Origin: Pedomonas mirosovicensis
GTDB taxonomy: Bacteria > Pseudomonadota > Alphaproteobacteria > Sphingomonadales > Sphingomonadaceae
Direction of reading: 5' to 3'
DNA: 64,000 bases
Assembly: GCF_022569295.1 (NCBI RefSeq)
Contig: NZ_JAKFIA010000001.1
Span: 1,875,001 to 1,939,000, forward strand
Shown one piece after another: positions 39,992-49,174 of this stretch (position 1 is the stretch's first letter; the number at the start of each line of letters is the position of its first letter). A model generated the notes under the pieces. That model searched no databases and had not been told where the DNA came from. It saw only the letters and a program-made list of their open reading frames with translations. A program made the translations under genes and the position numbers.

Positions 39992-41833
39992 GTGCTTTCA
40001 TATTTTGCTGCAATCGAAAAATCACCAAACGCCAGGGAGCGATCAACACGCCTCTTCTCCCATATAATTTCGGTTCACCCTAACTATAAACCCTGCTTCA
40101 AGAGCGAGGGGTCTTTCGCATTGGTTGCCGGAGAGACCTCCGACAGGGCAATCAGAATTTACAAGCTTGCAAATTCTCAAGGCCTGGTGATGGGCCGCCT
40201 GTTTCATCGCTCAAGCCAGTCCGCTGCTGGGCATGTGCCAGATCAGCTATCCGAGCATGAATCCTCGCAAATAGCAGGCACCTTGGGCCGTCATCTTATC
40301 GATACCTATTGGGGGCGCTACGCCGCCTTCATCAACAACACAGAAAATCAAAAAAGAGTTGTTGTGTCTGATCCATCCGGGTCGATGCCAATATATTACT
40401 TCGAGACCGACGCATATGTCCTACTCTTTTCCAACGGCTCAGATTTTCATGATCTTGGCCTGACCGCCCTCAGCTTCAACACCGACCGCATCCTCTCGCA
40501 CATCAAGACAAACCTCTATGATTATAACAACACCGGATTTAACGAGATAAAAAAGGTCAATCGAGGCAGCGCGCTCATCGTAAGCGAAGAAGGCACGCGC
40601 GTTGAGCAGTACTGGCATCCTGGACAGTTTGTTAAAAAATCCAGAACCTGGGGACACGAGGAGGCAGCAACCCTGCTCCACGATACGATTGTCCAATGCG
40701 TAGGGGCATGGGGCAGCGTGTTTGACAGGATTGGTATTTCGCTATCTGGCGGGCTCGACTCCTCGATCGTTCTTGCCGCTCTCAGGAAAGCGGCCCATCC
40801 GCCCACCACCATTGCGTCCCACGTCTATTTTCCGTCGAGCGCCGAGTCAGACGAGCGGCGCTGGGCCTGTGAGATGGCAGAACGCGCAGGCATAGAGATT
40901 CATTGCACCGAATTGTGCAGCGAAGACATCGATCCAACGACACTCAGGGATTTCGATTTCAATGCAGAGCCCATCAATTGCATGGGCAGCATCATGTCTG
41001 GTCCGCGCAACCGGCAGTTCATTGATCGATACAATGTCGGCGCCCTCCTGAGCGGCCATGGGGGCGATATGATTTTTGCCCAGGGCACAGCCGCCTCAGC
41101 GGAAGATTATGTCTGGAACCATGGCTGGAACTGGGGCGCGCTGCGATGCATTGCCGAAAACGCCCTCGTGACAAGAACGTCGTTCTACGACGCATTGGCA
41201 ACAACCGTCAGGAGTCGACGCCGCGGCAGGAGTTTAAATCTCAATGCACTGATGAAGGAGAGATCGAACTCCATTGTTAACAGCGAGTTATTTAATTCAT
41301 TGGACCTTAACAAGCACTGCGCCCACTGGCTCAGTGGGCTTGAGGAAATATCAATCGGGAAGGCCGTACAACTAACGAACAGCTGGTGCGCGCAGCACCA
41401 CTACGTTCCCAACCGCGAGGATTGGGAAATACCAAAAATTCATCCGCTATTATCTCAACCTGTGATCGAAGCCATTGCCAGGATTCCGACCTATCTCTTC
41501 TGCCTGAACGGAATTGATCGGGGGCTGGCGCGATATGCCTTTCGGCGAGATGTGCCTCATTCCATCATTTCGCGGCAATCCAAAGGAACCGCGCATGATT
41601 ATTATGAGGACTTGTACACGCACCACCTGGATTTTTTTAAAGAGAGCCTAAGCTCAGGTGCCCTGATGCAATTGGGTCTACTGGATACAAAAGCGCTCGA
41701 GCGAGCATTTGCGATTGAAATTTCCGCAGAAAGCACAGCCAAATACAACGTCCTGGACTTGATAGATATAGAGCACTGGGCAAGGTGGTGGAAAAGCAGG
41801 ATTGACAACCAAAGGGAAATTAAACCGATCTAG
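39992..41833 (+). CDS. Lasso peptide cyclase (C protein, asparagine synthetase-like)
   Basis: ATP-dependent enzyme that activates the ring Asp/Glu side chain as an AMP ester and joins it to the core N terminus. It has 613 residues from a GTG at 39992, with AGGAGG (39980-39985) 6 bases upstream. The N-terminal glutaminase-like half lacks a Cys2 nucleophile, as lasso cyclases do, and has WGRYAAF (107-113) and DPSGSMPIYY (127-136). The synthetase half has the PP-loop SGGLDSS at 252-258. It could be taken for asparagine synthetase, but the loss of Cys2 and the adjacent B gene argue for a lasso cyclase. Confidence 0.88.
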   Translation: MLSYFAAIEKSPNARERSTRLFSHIISVHPNYKPCFKSEGSFALVAGETSDRAIRIYKLANSQGLVMGRLFHRSSQSAAGHVPDQLSEHESSQIAGTLGRHLIDTYWGRYAAFINNTENQKRVVVSDPSGSMPIYYFETDAYVLLFSNGSDFHDLGLTALSFNTDRILSHIKTNLYDYNNTGFNEIKKVNRGSALIVSEEGTRVEQYWHPGQFVKKSRTWGHEEAATLLHDTIVQCVGAWGSVFDRIGISLSGGLDSSIVLAALRKAAHPPTTIASHVYFPSSAESDERRWACEMAERAGIEIHCTELCSEDIDPTTLRDFDFNAEPINCMGSIMSGPRNRQFIDRYNVGALLSGHGGDMIFAQGTAASAEDYVWNHGWNWGALRCIAENALVTRTSFYDALATTVRSRRRGRSLNLNALMKERSNSIVNSELFNSLDLNKHCAHWLSGLEEISIGKAVQLTNSWCAQHHYVPNREDWEIPKIHPLLSQPVIEAIARIPTYLFCLNGIDRGLARYAFRRDVPHSIISRQSKGTAHDYYEDLYTHHLDFFKESLSSGALMQLGLLDTKALERAFAIEISAESTAKYNVLDLIDIEHWARWWKSRIDNQREIKPI

Positions 41834-41858
41834 GACGCACACCCGCCGCGAAAACAAA

Positions 41859-41892
41859 AACGCCGGCGGGATTTCTCCCACCGGCGCTTTTC
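41859..41892. terminator. Bidirectional terminator between the lasso C gene and gcvPB
   Basis: CGCCGG-CGGGA/TCCCACCGGCG stem (41861-41886) with A-rich flank on the left and a T-tract on the right. It serves the convergent lasso C gene (+) and gcvPB (-). Confidence 0.88.
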
Positions 41893-41912
41893 AACCCAGT
41901 TCTGGCGGTGCC

Positions 41913-43502
41913 TTACTCGGCGGCGACCGGCGTCGTCACCGAACCCGGTTCGGCCGGGGTCTTGTAGGTCAGCACCGGCTGGCGGGCAGCACGGGTCTCG
42001 TCGAGGCGCTTCACCGGAGCAAAGTGCGGAGCCGCCGTAAAGCGTTCCTTGTCGCCCGCCTTCGCTGCTTGCGCCAGCGCGCCCAGCGCGCCGATGAACT
42101 CATCGAGCGAAGCGCGGCTTTCGGTTTCCGTCGGCTCGATCAGCATCGCGCCGTGGACCACCAGCGGGAAGTACATGGTCATCGGGTGGTAGCCCTCGTC
42201 GATCATCGCCTTGGCGAAGTCGAGCGTGGTGACGCCGGTGTCCTTCAGGAAGCGGTCGTCGAACAGCGCCTCGTGCATGCACGGGCCCTCGAACGCCGGG
42301 GTCATCACGTCCTTCAACTTGGCCATGATGTAGTTGGCGTTCAGCACCGCGTCTTCCGCTGCCTGGCGCAGGCCATCCGCGCCGTGGCTCATCATGTAGC
42401 TGGCCGCGCGCACGAACATGCCCATCTGGCCATGGAAGGCGACCATGCGGCCGAAGCTCTTGTCGCCCTCGGCCAAGTGCTCAACCAGTTCGAACCGCTC
42501 GTCCGTCTTCTTGACGTAAGGCAGCGGCGCGAACGGCGCCAGCGCTTCCGAGAACACCACCGGACCCGACCCCGGACCACCGCCGCCATGCGGGGTGGAG
42601 AAGGTCTTGTGCAGGTTGATGTGCATGGCATCGATGCCGAGGTCGCCGGGGCGCACCTTGCCGACGATGGCGTTGAAGTTCGCGCCGTCGCAGTAGAAGA
42701 ACGCGCCCACCGCATGCACGGCCTCGGCGATCCGGATGATGTCCGGCTCGAACAGGCCGCAGGTGTTCGGGTTGGTCAGCATGATCGCCGCCACGTCCGG
42801 ACCCAGCCGCGCCTTCAGCGCTTCGAAATCCACGCGGCCATTGGCGGTCGCCGGAATTTCCTCGACGCGGTAGCCGCAGAAGGCCGCCGTCGCCGGGTTG
42901 GTGCCGTGGGCCGACTCCGGCACCAGCACCACCTCACGGGCGTCGCCGCGCGCTTCCAGTGCGGCACGAATGGCGAGCAGGCCGCACAGTTCGCCGTGCG
43001 CGCCCGCCTTGGGCGACATGGCGACGGCGGGCATGCCGGTCAGCTCCATCAGCCAGTGGGCGACGGTATCGATCAGCTCCAGCGCGCCCTGCACCGTGTC
43101 CTGCGGCTGCAAGGGGTGAATGTCCGCAAAGCCCGGCAGCCGCGCCATCTTCTCGTTGAGGCGCGGGTTGTGCTTCATGGTGCAGGAGCCGAGCGGGAAC
43201 AGGCCCATGTCGATGGCGTAGTTCTTGCGGCTGAGGCGCGTGTAGTGGCGCACCGCTTCCGGCTCGGAGAGGCCCGGCAGGCCGATGGGGTCTTTCCGCT
43301 CCAGCCCGCCAAGGCGGGAGGCGACCTTCGGCGCTTCCGGCACGTCGACGCCGGTGCGGTCGCCGCGGCCGATCTCAAAGATCAGCGGTTCGTTGAGTTC
43401 CAGCCCCTTATGGCCGGTGAAGGTGGCAAAACCTTCGGCCGAGGAGCCTTCGCCCCCCAACGTCTCTCCGGGCCCAGTGGGGCGTCCCTGACGGTTCAGC
43501 AT
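41913..43502 (-). CDS. gcvPB: Glycine dehydrogenase (decarboxylating) subunit 2
   Basis: PLP-binding half of the P protein of the glycine cleavage system: decarboxylates glycine and passes the aminomethyl group to lipoyl-GcvH. It has 529 residues. The PLP Lys is in [20 protein letters not shown], with other family blocks [14 protein letters not shown] and [12 protein letters not shown]. It overlaps gcvPA by 7 bases; the split P protein is common in alphaproteobacteria. Ends at the bidirectional terminator shared with the lasso locus. Confidence 0.97.
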   Translation of the reverse strand: MLNRQGRPTGPGETLGGEGSSAEGFATFTGHKGLELNEPLIFEIGRGDRTGVDVPEAPKVASRLGGLERKDPIGLPGLSEPEAVRHYTRLSRKNYAIDMGLFPLGSCTMKHNPRLNEKMARLPGFADIHPLQPQDTVQGALELIDTVAHWLMELTGMPAVAMSPKAGAHGELCGLLAIRAALEARGDAREVVLVPESAHGTNPATAAFCGYRVEEIPATANGRVDFEALKARLGPDVAAIMLTNPNTCGLFEPDIIRIAEAVHAVGAFFYCDGANFNAIVGKVRPGDLGIDAMHINLHKTFSTPHGGGGPGSGPVVFSEALAPFAPLPYVKKTDERFELVEHLAEGDKSFGRMVAFHGQMGMFVRAASYMMSHGADGLRQAAEDAVLNANYIMAKLKDVMTPAFEGPCMHEALFDDRFLKDTGVTTLDFAKAMIDEGYHPMTMYFPLVVHGAMLIEPTETESRASLDEFIGALGALAQAAKAGDKERFTAAPHFAPVKRLDETRAARQPVLTYKTPAEPGSVTTPVAAE

Positions 43503-44866
43503 GACAGCACCTCCTCAAGGCCCTTCGCCAGCGCCTCGATGTCGGATTCGGTAACGGTTTCGGTCACGGCCAGCACCACGCCGTCGTGCAGCGCGGTCTC
43601 GGTCGGGTAAAGGCGGCTCAGCGCAACGCCCGCAAGGATGTCGCGATGGCCAAGCTCCCGCACCACGTCGCGCGAGGGCTTCGAGAGCCGGATGGTGAAC
43701 TCGTTGAAGAAGGCATCGTTCAGCACCTCGACGCCCGGCACCTTGGCCAGACGTTCGGCGGCCTGCACCGCGCGGGCGTGGTTGAACTCGGCCAGCTGGC
43801 GCAGCCCCGCCTCGCCCAAGAGGCTGAGGTGGATGGTGAACGCCAGCGCGCACAGGCCCGAGTTGGTGCAGATGTTGGAGGTCGCCTTCTCGCGGCGGAT
43901 GTGCTGCTCGCGGGTAGAGAGCGTCAGCACGTAGCCGCGGCGGCCGTCCGCATCGACGGTCTCACCGCACAGGCGGCCCGGCATCTGGCGCACGAACTTC
44001 TCGCGGCAGGCGAACAGGCCAAGGTACGGACCGCCGAAGTTGAGACCGTTGCCGATGGACTGGCCCTCGCCCACAACGATGTCCGCGCCCATCTCGCCCG
44101 GAGACTTCATGAGGCCCAGCGAGACCACCTCGGTCACCACGACGACCAGCAGCGCGCCGTTGGCGTGGCAGGCTTCGGCCAGTTCCGTCAGGTCCGCCAC
44201 ATGGCCGAACAGGTTCGGGTTCTGGACGACGACGCAGGAGACCGTCTTGTCGATCTGGCCAAGCAGCGCCTCATAGTCGCCGCCCGGCTTGCCCGTGGTC
44301 AGCTCCGGCGTGCCGACGACCAGCTCGTCGCCCGTCACCTTGGCCAGCGCCTTGGCGACGTCGACGTAGTGTGGGTGGACGCCGGCCGAAATCAGCGCTT
44401 TTTTCCGGCGGGTGATGCGGCGGGCCATGAAGATGGCCTCGGTGGTCGCGGTCGAGCCGTCGTACATGGAAGCGTTGGCCACATCCATGCCGGTCAGCCG
44501 CGCCACCTGGGTCTGGAACTCGAAGAGGTACTGGAGCGTGCCCTGCGCGATTTCCGGCTGGTACGGCGTGTAGCTCGTCAGGAACTCGCCGCGCTGGATC
44601 AGGTGATCCACGCTTGCCGGCACATGGTGCTTGTACGCGCCGCAGCCGATGAAGAACGGCACCGCGCTTGCGGGCGTGTTGCGCCCGGCCAGCCGCACGA
44701 GCGTGCGCTCCACCTCAAGCTCGGTCGCGTGGTTCGGCAACGTGCCGATCGGCCCCTTCAGCAGGGCAGATGCCGGCACGTCCCGGAACAGTTCGTCGAT
44801 ATGCTCGACGCCGATGTCCGCCAGCATTGCCCGGCGGTCGGCATCCATATGGGGCAGGTAACGCAT
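43496..44866 (-). CDS. gcvPA: Glycine dehydrogenase (decarboxylating) subunit 1
   Basis: Other half of the two-gene P protein. It has 456 residues from the ATG at 44866 ([15 protein letters not shown]), the usual start of the family; the reading further upstream to 44929 lacks family similarity. Blocks seen include [20 protein letters not shown], here noted by [10 protein letters not shown], and [11 protein letters not shown]. It lies 22 bases downstream of gcvH. Confidence 0.96.
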   Translation of the reverse strand: MRYLPHMDADRRAMLADIGVEHIDELFRDVPASALLKGPIGTLPNHATELEVERTLVRLAGRNTPASAVPFFIGCGAYKHHVPASVDHLIQRGEFLTSYTPYQPEIAQGTLQYLFEFQTQVARLTGMDVANASMYDGSTATTEAIFMARRITRRKKALISAGVHPHYVDVAKALAKVTGDELVVGTPELTTGKPGGDYEALLGQIDKTVSCVVVQNPNLFGHVADLTELAEACHANGALLVVVVTEVVSLGLMKSPGEMGADIVVGEGQSIGNGLNFGGPYLGLFACREKFVRQMPGRLCGETVDADGRRGYVLTLSTREQHIRREKATSNICTNSGLCALAFTIHLSLLGEAGLRQLAEFNHARAVQAAERLAKVPGVEVLNDAFFNEFTIRLSKPSRDVVRELGHRDILAGVALSRLYPTETALHDGVVLAVTETVTESDIEALAKGLEEVLSC

Positions 44867-44888
44867 CCCAGATCCTCGAGAACAGGTG

Positions 44889-45263
44889 TTAGGCGAGGCT
44901 CGCCACGTAGTCCTGGTACGCCGCCTCATCCATCAGGGCGTCCAGTTCAGCGGTGTTGCTGAGGCGCACGCGGGCGAACCAGCCGTCGCCTTCAGCGCCC
45001 GAATTGACCAGGCTCGGGTCGGCATTGAGGGCATCGTTCGCCTCCACCACCTCGCCCGAGACCGGCGCATAGACTTCCGAGGCCGCCTTCACGGACTCGA
45101 CCACGGCCAGCTCGTCGCCCTGGGCGACGGTGCGGCCGGCTTCCGGCAGTTCGACGAACACCACGTCGCCAAGCTGGCCCTGGGCGTAGTCGGTAATGCC
45201 GATGGTGCCGGTGTCACCTTCGACCCGCACCCACTCATGATCCTTGGTGTAATAAACAGTCAT
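44889..45263 (-). CDS. gcvH: Glycine cleavage system H protein
   Basis: Lipoylated shuttle between the P, T and L proteins. It has 124 residues. The lipoyl-accepting Lys59 is in [14 protein letters not shown]. Normal length, complete. Follows gcvT by 21 bases. Confidence 0.98.
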   Translation of the reverse strand: MTVYYTKDHEWVRVEGDTGTIGITDYAQGQLGDVVFVELPEAGRTVAQGDELAVVESVKAASEVYAPVSGEVVEANDALNADPSLVNSGAEGDGWFARVRLSNTAELDALMDEAAYQDYVASLA

Positions 45264-45284
45264 GAAACCTTACCCCTGTTGGCT

Positions 45285-46412
45285 TTATGCCGGTTGATTG
45301 GAACGAACGTAGCGGTGCGGCACGAACGGCATGGGCACCACGGTTGCCGTCAGCTTGCGGCCGCGCACGTCGATGGTGACCTGCGTGCCGTCTGCGGCGA
45401 AGTCCTTGGCGACGAACGCCATGGCGATCGGCGCCTGCACCGTCGGGGCGAAACCGCCGCTGGTCACGAAGCCGATTTCCTGGCCGTCCGCGCTTTCAAC
45501 GATTGCGCCCTCGCGCGCGGGCTGGCGTCCATCCAGCTTCAACCCCACGCGTTTGCGGGCGGTTCCGTTCAGGATCTGATCCAGCACCACCTCGGCACCG
45601 AGGAAGCCGCCTTCCGCCTTACGCCGCTTGGAAATGGCGAAGCTGAGGCCTGCCTCCACCGGCGTGATGTCGGTATCCAAATCGTGGCCGTAGAGCGGCA
45701 GACCGGCTTCCAGACGCAGGGAATCCCGCGCGCCGAGGCCAATCGCCTCCACATCCGGCTGGGTGAGCAGCGTCCGGGCGAACGCCCTCGCCTTCTCGGC
45801 GGGCAGCGAAATCTCGAAACCGTCCTCGCCGGTGTAGCCCGAGCGGGAAACCCACAGCGGCGTCCCGTCCCAGTCGAACGCGCCTGCCGTCATGAAGGTA
45901 AGGTTCACCACGCCCGGCAGCAACCGTGACAGCGCATCGGCCGCCTTCGGGCCCTGCAGCGCCAGCAGCGCCAGGTCGTCCCGGTAGGTCACGGTAACGC
46001 CCTTCGGCTCCAGGTGCGCCCGCATGTGGGCGATGTCGCCTTCCTTGCACGCGCCGTTGACCACCACATAGAGATCATTCTCGCGGCGGGTGATCATCAG
46101 GTCGTCGAGCGTGCCGCCCTTCTCGTTCAGCAGCAGCGAATAGCGCATCCGGCCCGGCTTGAGGCCGAGGATATCGCCCGGCACCAGCGTCTCCAGCGCC
46201 GCATCGGCATTGTCGCCGGTCAGGAACACCTGCCCCATGTGCGAAACGTCGAACAGACCGGCGTTCTCGCGGGTCCACTTGTGCTCGGCCATGATCCCGG
46301 CCGAGAACTGCACCGGCATCGCATAGCCGGCGAACGGCACCATGCGGGCGCCAAGATCGGTATGAAGGCCGTAAAGCGGCGTATGCAAAAGATTTTCTGG
46401 CGCGTCGGCCAT
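45285..46412 (-). CDS. gcvT: Glycine cleavage system aminomethyltransferase
   Basis: Transfers the methylene group from H protein to tetrahydrofolate and releases ammonia. It has 375 residues. Family blocks are VPFAGYAMPVQF, LFDVSHMGQVFLTG, the RSGYTGEDGFEI block and EAGLPLYGHDLD with the conserved catalytic Asp region. First gene of gcvT-gcvH-gcvPA-gcvPB and directly behind the glycine riboswitch. Confidence 0.98.
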   Translation of the reverse strand: MADAPENLLHTPLYGLHTDLGARMVPFAGYAMPVQFSAGIMAEHKWTRENAGLFDVSHMGQVFLTGDNADAALETLVPGDILGLKPGRMRYSLLLNEKGGTLDDLMITRRENDLYVVVNGACKEGDIAHMRAHLEPKGVTVTYRDDLALLALQGPKAADALSRLLPGVVNLTFMTAGAFDWDGTPLWVSRSGYTGEDGFEISLPAEKARAFARTLLTQPDVEAIGLGARDSLRLEAGLPLYGHDLDTDITPVEAGLSFAISKRRKAEGGFLGAEVVLDQILNGTARKRVGLKLDGRQPAREGAIVESADGQEIGFVTSGGFAPTVQAPIAMAFVAKDFAADGTQVTIDVRGRKLTATVVPMPFVPHRYVRSNQPA

Positions 46413-46457
46413 GACAATATCTCCGTGACAAAGCCGTCCCTCATCAGGACGATCCGG

Positions 46458-46684
46458 CCCCCTCTGTCACGGAACCTGAGAGCTTTCGCGGACGCCGTTG
46501 GACCGGCCGCCGCTTACCCCTTCGGTGATTCGCCGGCATACCGCCGACAAATGCTTTCCAGAGTGCTGTTCACCCTTCGCGGTTCTTTTGCCTGAGAGAT
46601 TCCGGGGCGGTTGCTCCTTCGGCGCCGGACGGCTGCATCTTCATCAGATGCATCTGCCGCCCAGCCTCTCCCGCGCTGGTGTCG
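46458..46684 (-). ncRNA. Tandem glycine riboswitch
   Basis: Two glycine aptamers in series on the minus strand, 45 bases upstream of gcvT. Aptamer 1 starts near 46680 (GCGGGAGAG) and has GCCGAAGGAGCAA and AATCTCTCAGGC. Aptamer 2 has CACCGAAGGGGTAA and AGCTCTCAGG, and ends near GACAGAGG (46460). These are the conserved core segments of the family. In other bacteria glycine binding turns the operon on. The expression platform was not resolved. Confidence 0.93.
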
Positions 46685-46766
46685 GATTGCTCCGCAGCCC
46701 GCTCACCCTATGAGTCGCCATCCTTAAGTCAATAACTTGTCGGATGCGGGGTGAGAGATTTCAGTT

Positions 46767-47462
46767 TTAATGCGCGATATTGTAGTGCGCCTGCTCGTCG
46801 GTGAGCTGAAAGCCCACCAGCACCTCGAAGCCGCTGTCCTTGGGCTTGGCATCGAAGAACAGGTCTTCCGGCTGGCGCGGCTCGCCGCGCTTGCGCTTCT
46901 TCTTGCTCGGGTCCGGCCCGATCAGCTTCAGCGCCTCCTCGCGGTCGATGGCTGCCTGCACCGTCTGCACGGATTCGGCTCGCACGTCGCCGGGCTGGAA
47001 GGTCAGCGTCGCCTCGTAGACCTGCTTGGAGACGATCTCCTTGCCCTCCTTCACCACCGCGACGAAGTAGGGAACGGTGATGGTCTGGGCGGCGGCCGCA
47101 TTGGGCCGCTGCGCGCCGATGGTGAAGCGCAGGTTGCTCGTCACCTTGGGCGAGCTCTCGACGCAATGGTTCTCAAGGCCAAAGATGCTGGCGTTCGCCA
47201 CCACCGAGTCCGCGGTGCGGCTGCTGGGCGGCGAGAAGAAGGTGAGCGTGCCGGCGTACTTGGGCACGGCGGTCGCCGGGCAGAGCGTACGGGTCACTTC
47301 CAGCGGGTTGTTGGCGCAACCGGCCAGCAGCGCCGGCATCATCACCGCCACGAGGCCAGCCACGCGCCAGGACCGCCCCTCACCAGCCAAGCGGATGCCC
47401 GCCAGGCGGCGCAGGTTCGTCAAAGCCTTCATTCCCTTGGCTGGCATCATTCCAGTGGCCAT
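46767..47462 (-). CDS. Lipoprotein of unknown function
   Basis: Not recognised. It has 231 residues from the ATG at 47462, which has a GGGAGAG Shine-Dalgarno 6 bases upstream. A hydrophobic stretch ends in the lipobox LLAGC (Cys about residue 49), so export and lipidation are likely after a rather long basic leader; internal ATGs at 47447 or 47432 would give a more usual leader length. The mature part has no named domain that I can see. It is downstream of the TonB-domain gene on the same strand. Confidence 0.6.
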   Translation of the reverse strand: MATGMMPAKGMKALTNLRRLAGIRLAGEGRSWRVAGLVAVMMPALLAGCANNPLEVTRTLCPATAVPKYAGTLTFFSPPSSRTADSVVANASIFGLENHCVESSPKVTSNLRFTIGAQRPNAAAAQTITVPYFVAVVKEGKEIVSKQVYEATLTFQPGDVRAESVQTVQAAIDREEALKLIGPDPSKKKRKRGEPRQPEDLFFDAKPKDSGFEVLVGFQLTDEQAHYNIAH

Positions 47463-47522
47463 GCATTACTCTCCCGCCAAATATGCGGCCCGCACAGTAG
47501 GCACGCTTCGCTCCAGACGCAA

Positions 47523-47558
47523 GCGAGCCGCTCGACGCCTTGCGTCGAACGGCTCGCG
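47523..47558 (-). terminator. Long hairpin between the TonB-domain and lipoprotein genes
   Basis: GCGAGCCG-C-TCGACGC / GCGTCGA-A-CGGCTCGC with a CTT loop, a stem of 15 pairs plus one mismatch. It lies 30 bases past the TonB-domain gene stop codon. The following T-tract is weak. Confidence 0.6.
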
Positions 47559-47589
47559 AAACCCTCCGGCACGTCAGGCCGGGTGCGGC

Positions 47590-47949
47590 TTAGCTCAGCT
47601 TCCAGCTGATCGGCACCACCAGGCTGGTGATCCCGGCCGGCGGCGGCGGGAAGCTGCCGATCTTGTTCATGATCTTCTCGGCTTCGCGGTTCAGAATATC
47701 CGAGGAGGTCGGCTCGACCAGCTGCACGCCGGTGATTCGGCCGCTTGCGTCCATCGAGACCTTCACCTTGGCCGTACCCTCTTCGCCGCGCACCTGCGCC
47801 GAGCGGGGGTAGCTGAAGTTATCGGCAATGAGCGCTGCCACTTTCTTCTGCCAACCCGCGTCCTGCGCGTTGGCTGGGGTGGCGGCGCCAGCAACGGCCG
47901 CAGCTGCGACAGCCGCATATGCCATGGTGCGAGCAAACTTCCCGAACAT
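47590..47949 (-). CDS. Secreted TonB C-terminal domain protein
   Basis: A 119-residue protein made of a signal peptide (cleavage near ANAQ/D, residue 29) and one TonB C-terminal domain (about 35-119). Domain features are SYPRSAQVRGEEGTAKVKVS and the GRITGVQLVEPTSS block. There is no N-terminal membrane helix or proline-rich spacer, so it cannot act as an ordinary energy-transducing TonB. Such CTD-only proteins are periplasmic and their role is unclear. It is divergent from ispH, with an FNR-like box in between. Confidence 0.82.
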   Translation of the reverse strand: MFGKFARTMAYAAVAAAAVAGAATPANAQDAGWQKKVAALIADNFSYPRSAQVRGEEGTAKVKVSMDASGRITGVQLVEPTSSDILNREAEKIMNKIGSFPPPPAGITSLVVPISWKLS

Positions 47950-48032
47950 CCTACTGCCTTTCCTCGATCCTCGATCAACTCAAAGGACGCGCACGGCTCC
48001 TTCTGATGCCCGTTACGCCTCCACACACGACA

Positions 48033-48046
48033 TTGACCTAGATCAA
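48033..48046. promoter_or_regulatory. FNR/Anr-like binding site
   Basis: TTGACCTAGATCAA is a full 14-base match to TTGAY-N4-RTCAA. It lies between the TonB-domain gene (84 bases from its start) and ispH (149 bases). About 0.25 such matches are expected by chance in a 64-kb window. Binding is inferred. Confidence 0.5.
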
Positions 48047-48194
48047 AAAGGTAAATGATCGGTTGACGTAATGAACCACCCGTTTCGGCAAGCGCCGCTG
48101 CAACAACCTCTCCTGCCGCCAGGCCTGATCGCCTCGCCCTGCGAACCAAATTCGCCCGTTTGTTTTGCCAGGCAATGTCGCTATAGATCCTGCC

Positions 48195-49136
48195 ATGACT
48201 TTGCCCTCCCTCTCCGTACTGGTCGCCAATCCGCGCGGGTTCTGCGCGGGGGTCGATCGCGCCATCAAGATCGTCGAGCTGGCCATCGAGCGCTTCGGCG
48301 CGCCGGTCTATGTCCGTCACGAAATCGTGCACAACCGCTTCGTGGTGGAGACGCTTCAGGCCAAGGGCGCGGTGTTCGTCGATGAACTGGACGAAGTGCC
48401 GGAAGGCTGCCCGGTCATTTTCTCCGCCCACGGCGTGCCCAAGTCGGTCCCGGCCGAGGCCGAGCGCCGCCAGATGCTCTATGTGGATGCCACCTGCCCG
48501 CTGGTCTCCAAGGTGCACCGGGAGGCTGAGCGCCACTCCGCCCAGGGCCGCCACATCCTCATGATCGGCCATGCCGGCCATCCGGAGGTCATCGGCACCA
48601 TGGGCCAGCTGGACGAAGGCGAAATCTCGCTGATCGAGACGGCGGAGGATGCCCGCACCATCGAGGTGAAGGACCCGGAAAACCTCGCCTACATCACCCA
48701 GACCACCCTGTCGGTCGATGACACGGCGGAGATCGTCGCCATCCTTCAGCAGCGCTTCCCCTCGCTGGAAAGCCCGAAGAAGGAAGACATCTGCTACGCC
48801 ACCACCAACCGGCAGGATGCGGTGAAGGCCATTGCGGACCGGGCCCAGCTGGTGCTCGTGATCGGCGCGCCCAACTCGTCCAACTCGCTGCGCCTCGTCG
48901 AAGTGGCGGAGCGCTGCGGGGCCAAGGCCCGCCTGGTGCAGCGCGCCACCGATATCGACTGGGCCTGGTTCGAGGGCGTCTCCTGCGTTGGCATCACCGC
49001 GGGAGCTTCCGCGCCCGAGGTGCTGGTGGGAGAGGTGGTCTCCGCGCTGCACGAACGGTTTATGCTGACCATCGAGCACGTCACCACCACGACCGAGGAT
49101 ATCGAGTTCAAGCTGCCGCGCGCCTTGACGGCCTGA
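48195..49136 (+). CDS. ispH: 4-hydroxy-3-methylbut-2-enyl diphosphate reductase
   Basis: Last MEP-pathway enzyme: an iron-sulfur reductase that makes IPP and DMAPP. It has 313 residues from the ATG at 48195; a TTG at 48165 gives ten more residues and is less likely. The three cluster Cys lie in [27 protein letters not shown] and [15 protein letters not shown]. It is followed by thrB and rnhA on the same strand, an order familiar from sphingomonads. Confidence 0.96.
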   Translation: MTLPSLSVLVANPRGFCAGVDRAIKIVELAIERFGAPVYVRHEIVHNRFVVETLQAKGAVFVDELDEVPEGCPVIFSAHGVPKSVPAEAERRQMLYVDATCPLVSKVHREAERHSAQGRHILMIGHAGHPEVIGTMGQLDEGEISLIETAEDARTIEVKDPENLAYITQTTLSVDDTAEIVAILQQRFPSLESPKKEDICYATTNRQDAVKAIADRAQLVLVIGAPNSSNSLRLVEVAERCGAKARLVQRATDIDWAWFEGVSCVGITAGASAPEVLVGEVVSALHERFMLTIEHVTTTTEDIEFKLPRALTA

Positions 49137-49174
49137 CCGGCCAACCGCGAACGCAAGAGAAAACGAGGGGGCCC

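Noticed and set aside
39992-41833. Ordinary asparagine synthetase
   Set aside because: No Cys at position 2, weak glutaminase domain, and direct coupling with a lasso B protein.
41802-43610. Plus-strand ORF of 602 codons over gcvPB
   Set aside because: Antisense to gcvPB with low-complexity His/Arg/Gly content; no Shine-Dalgarno and no family motif.
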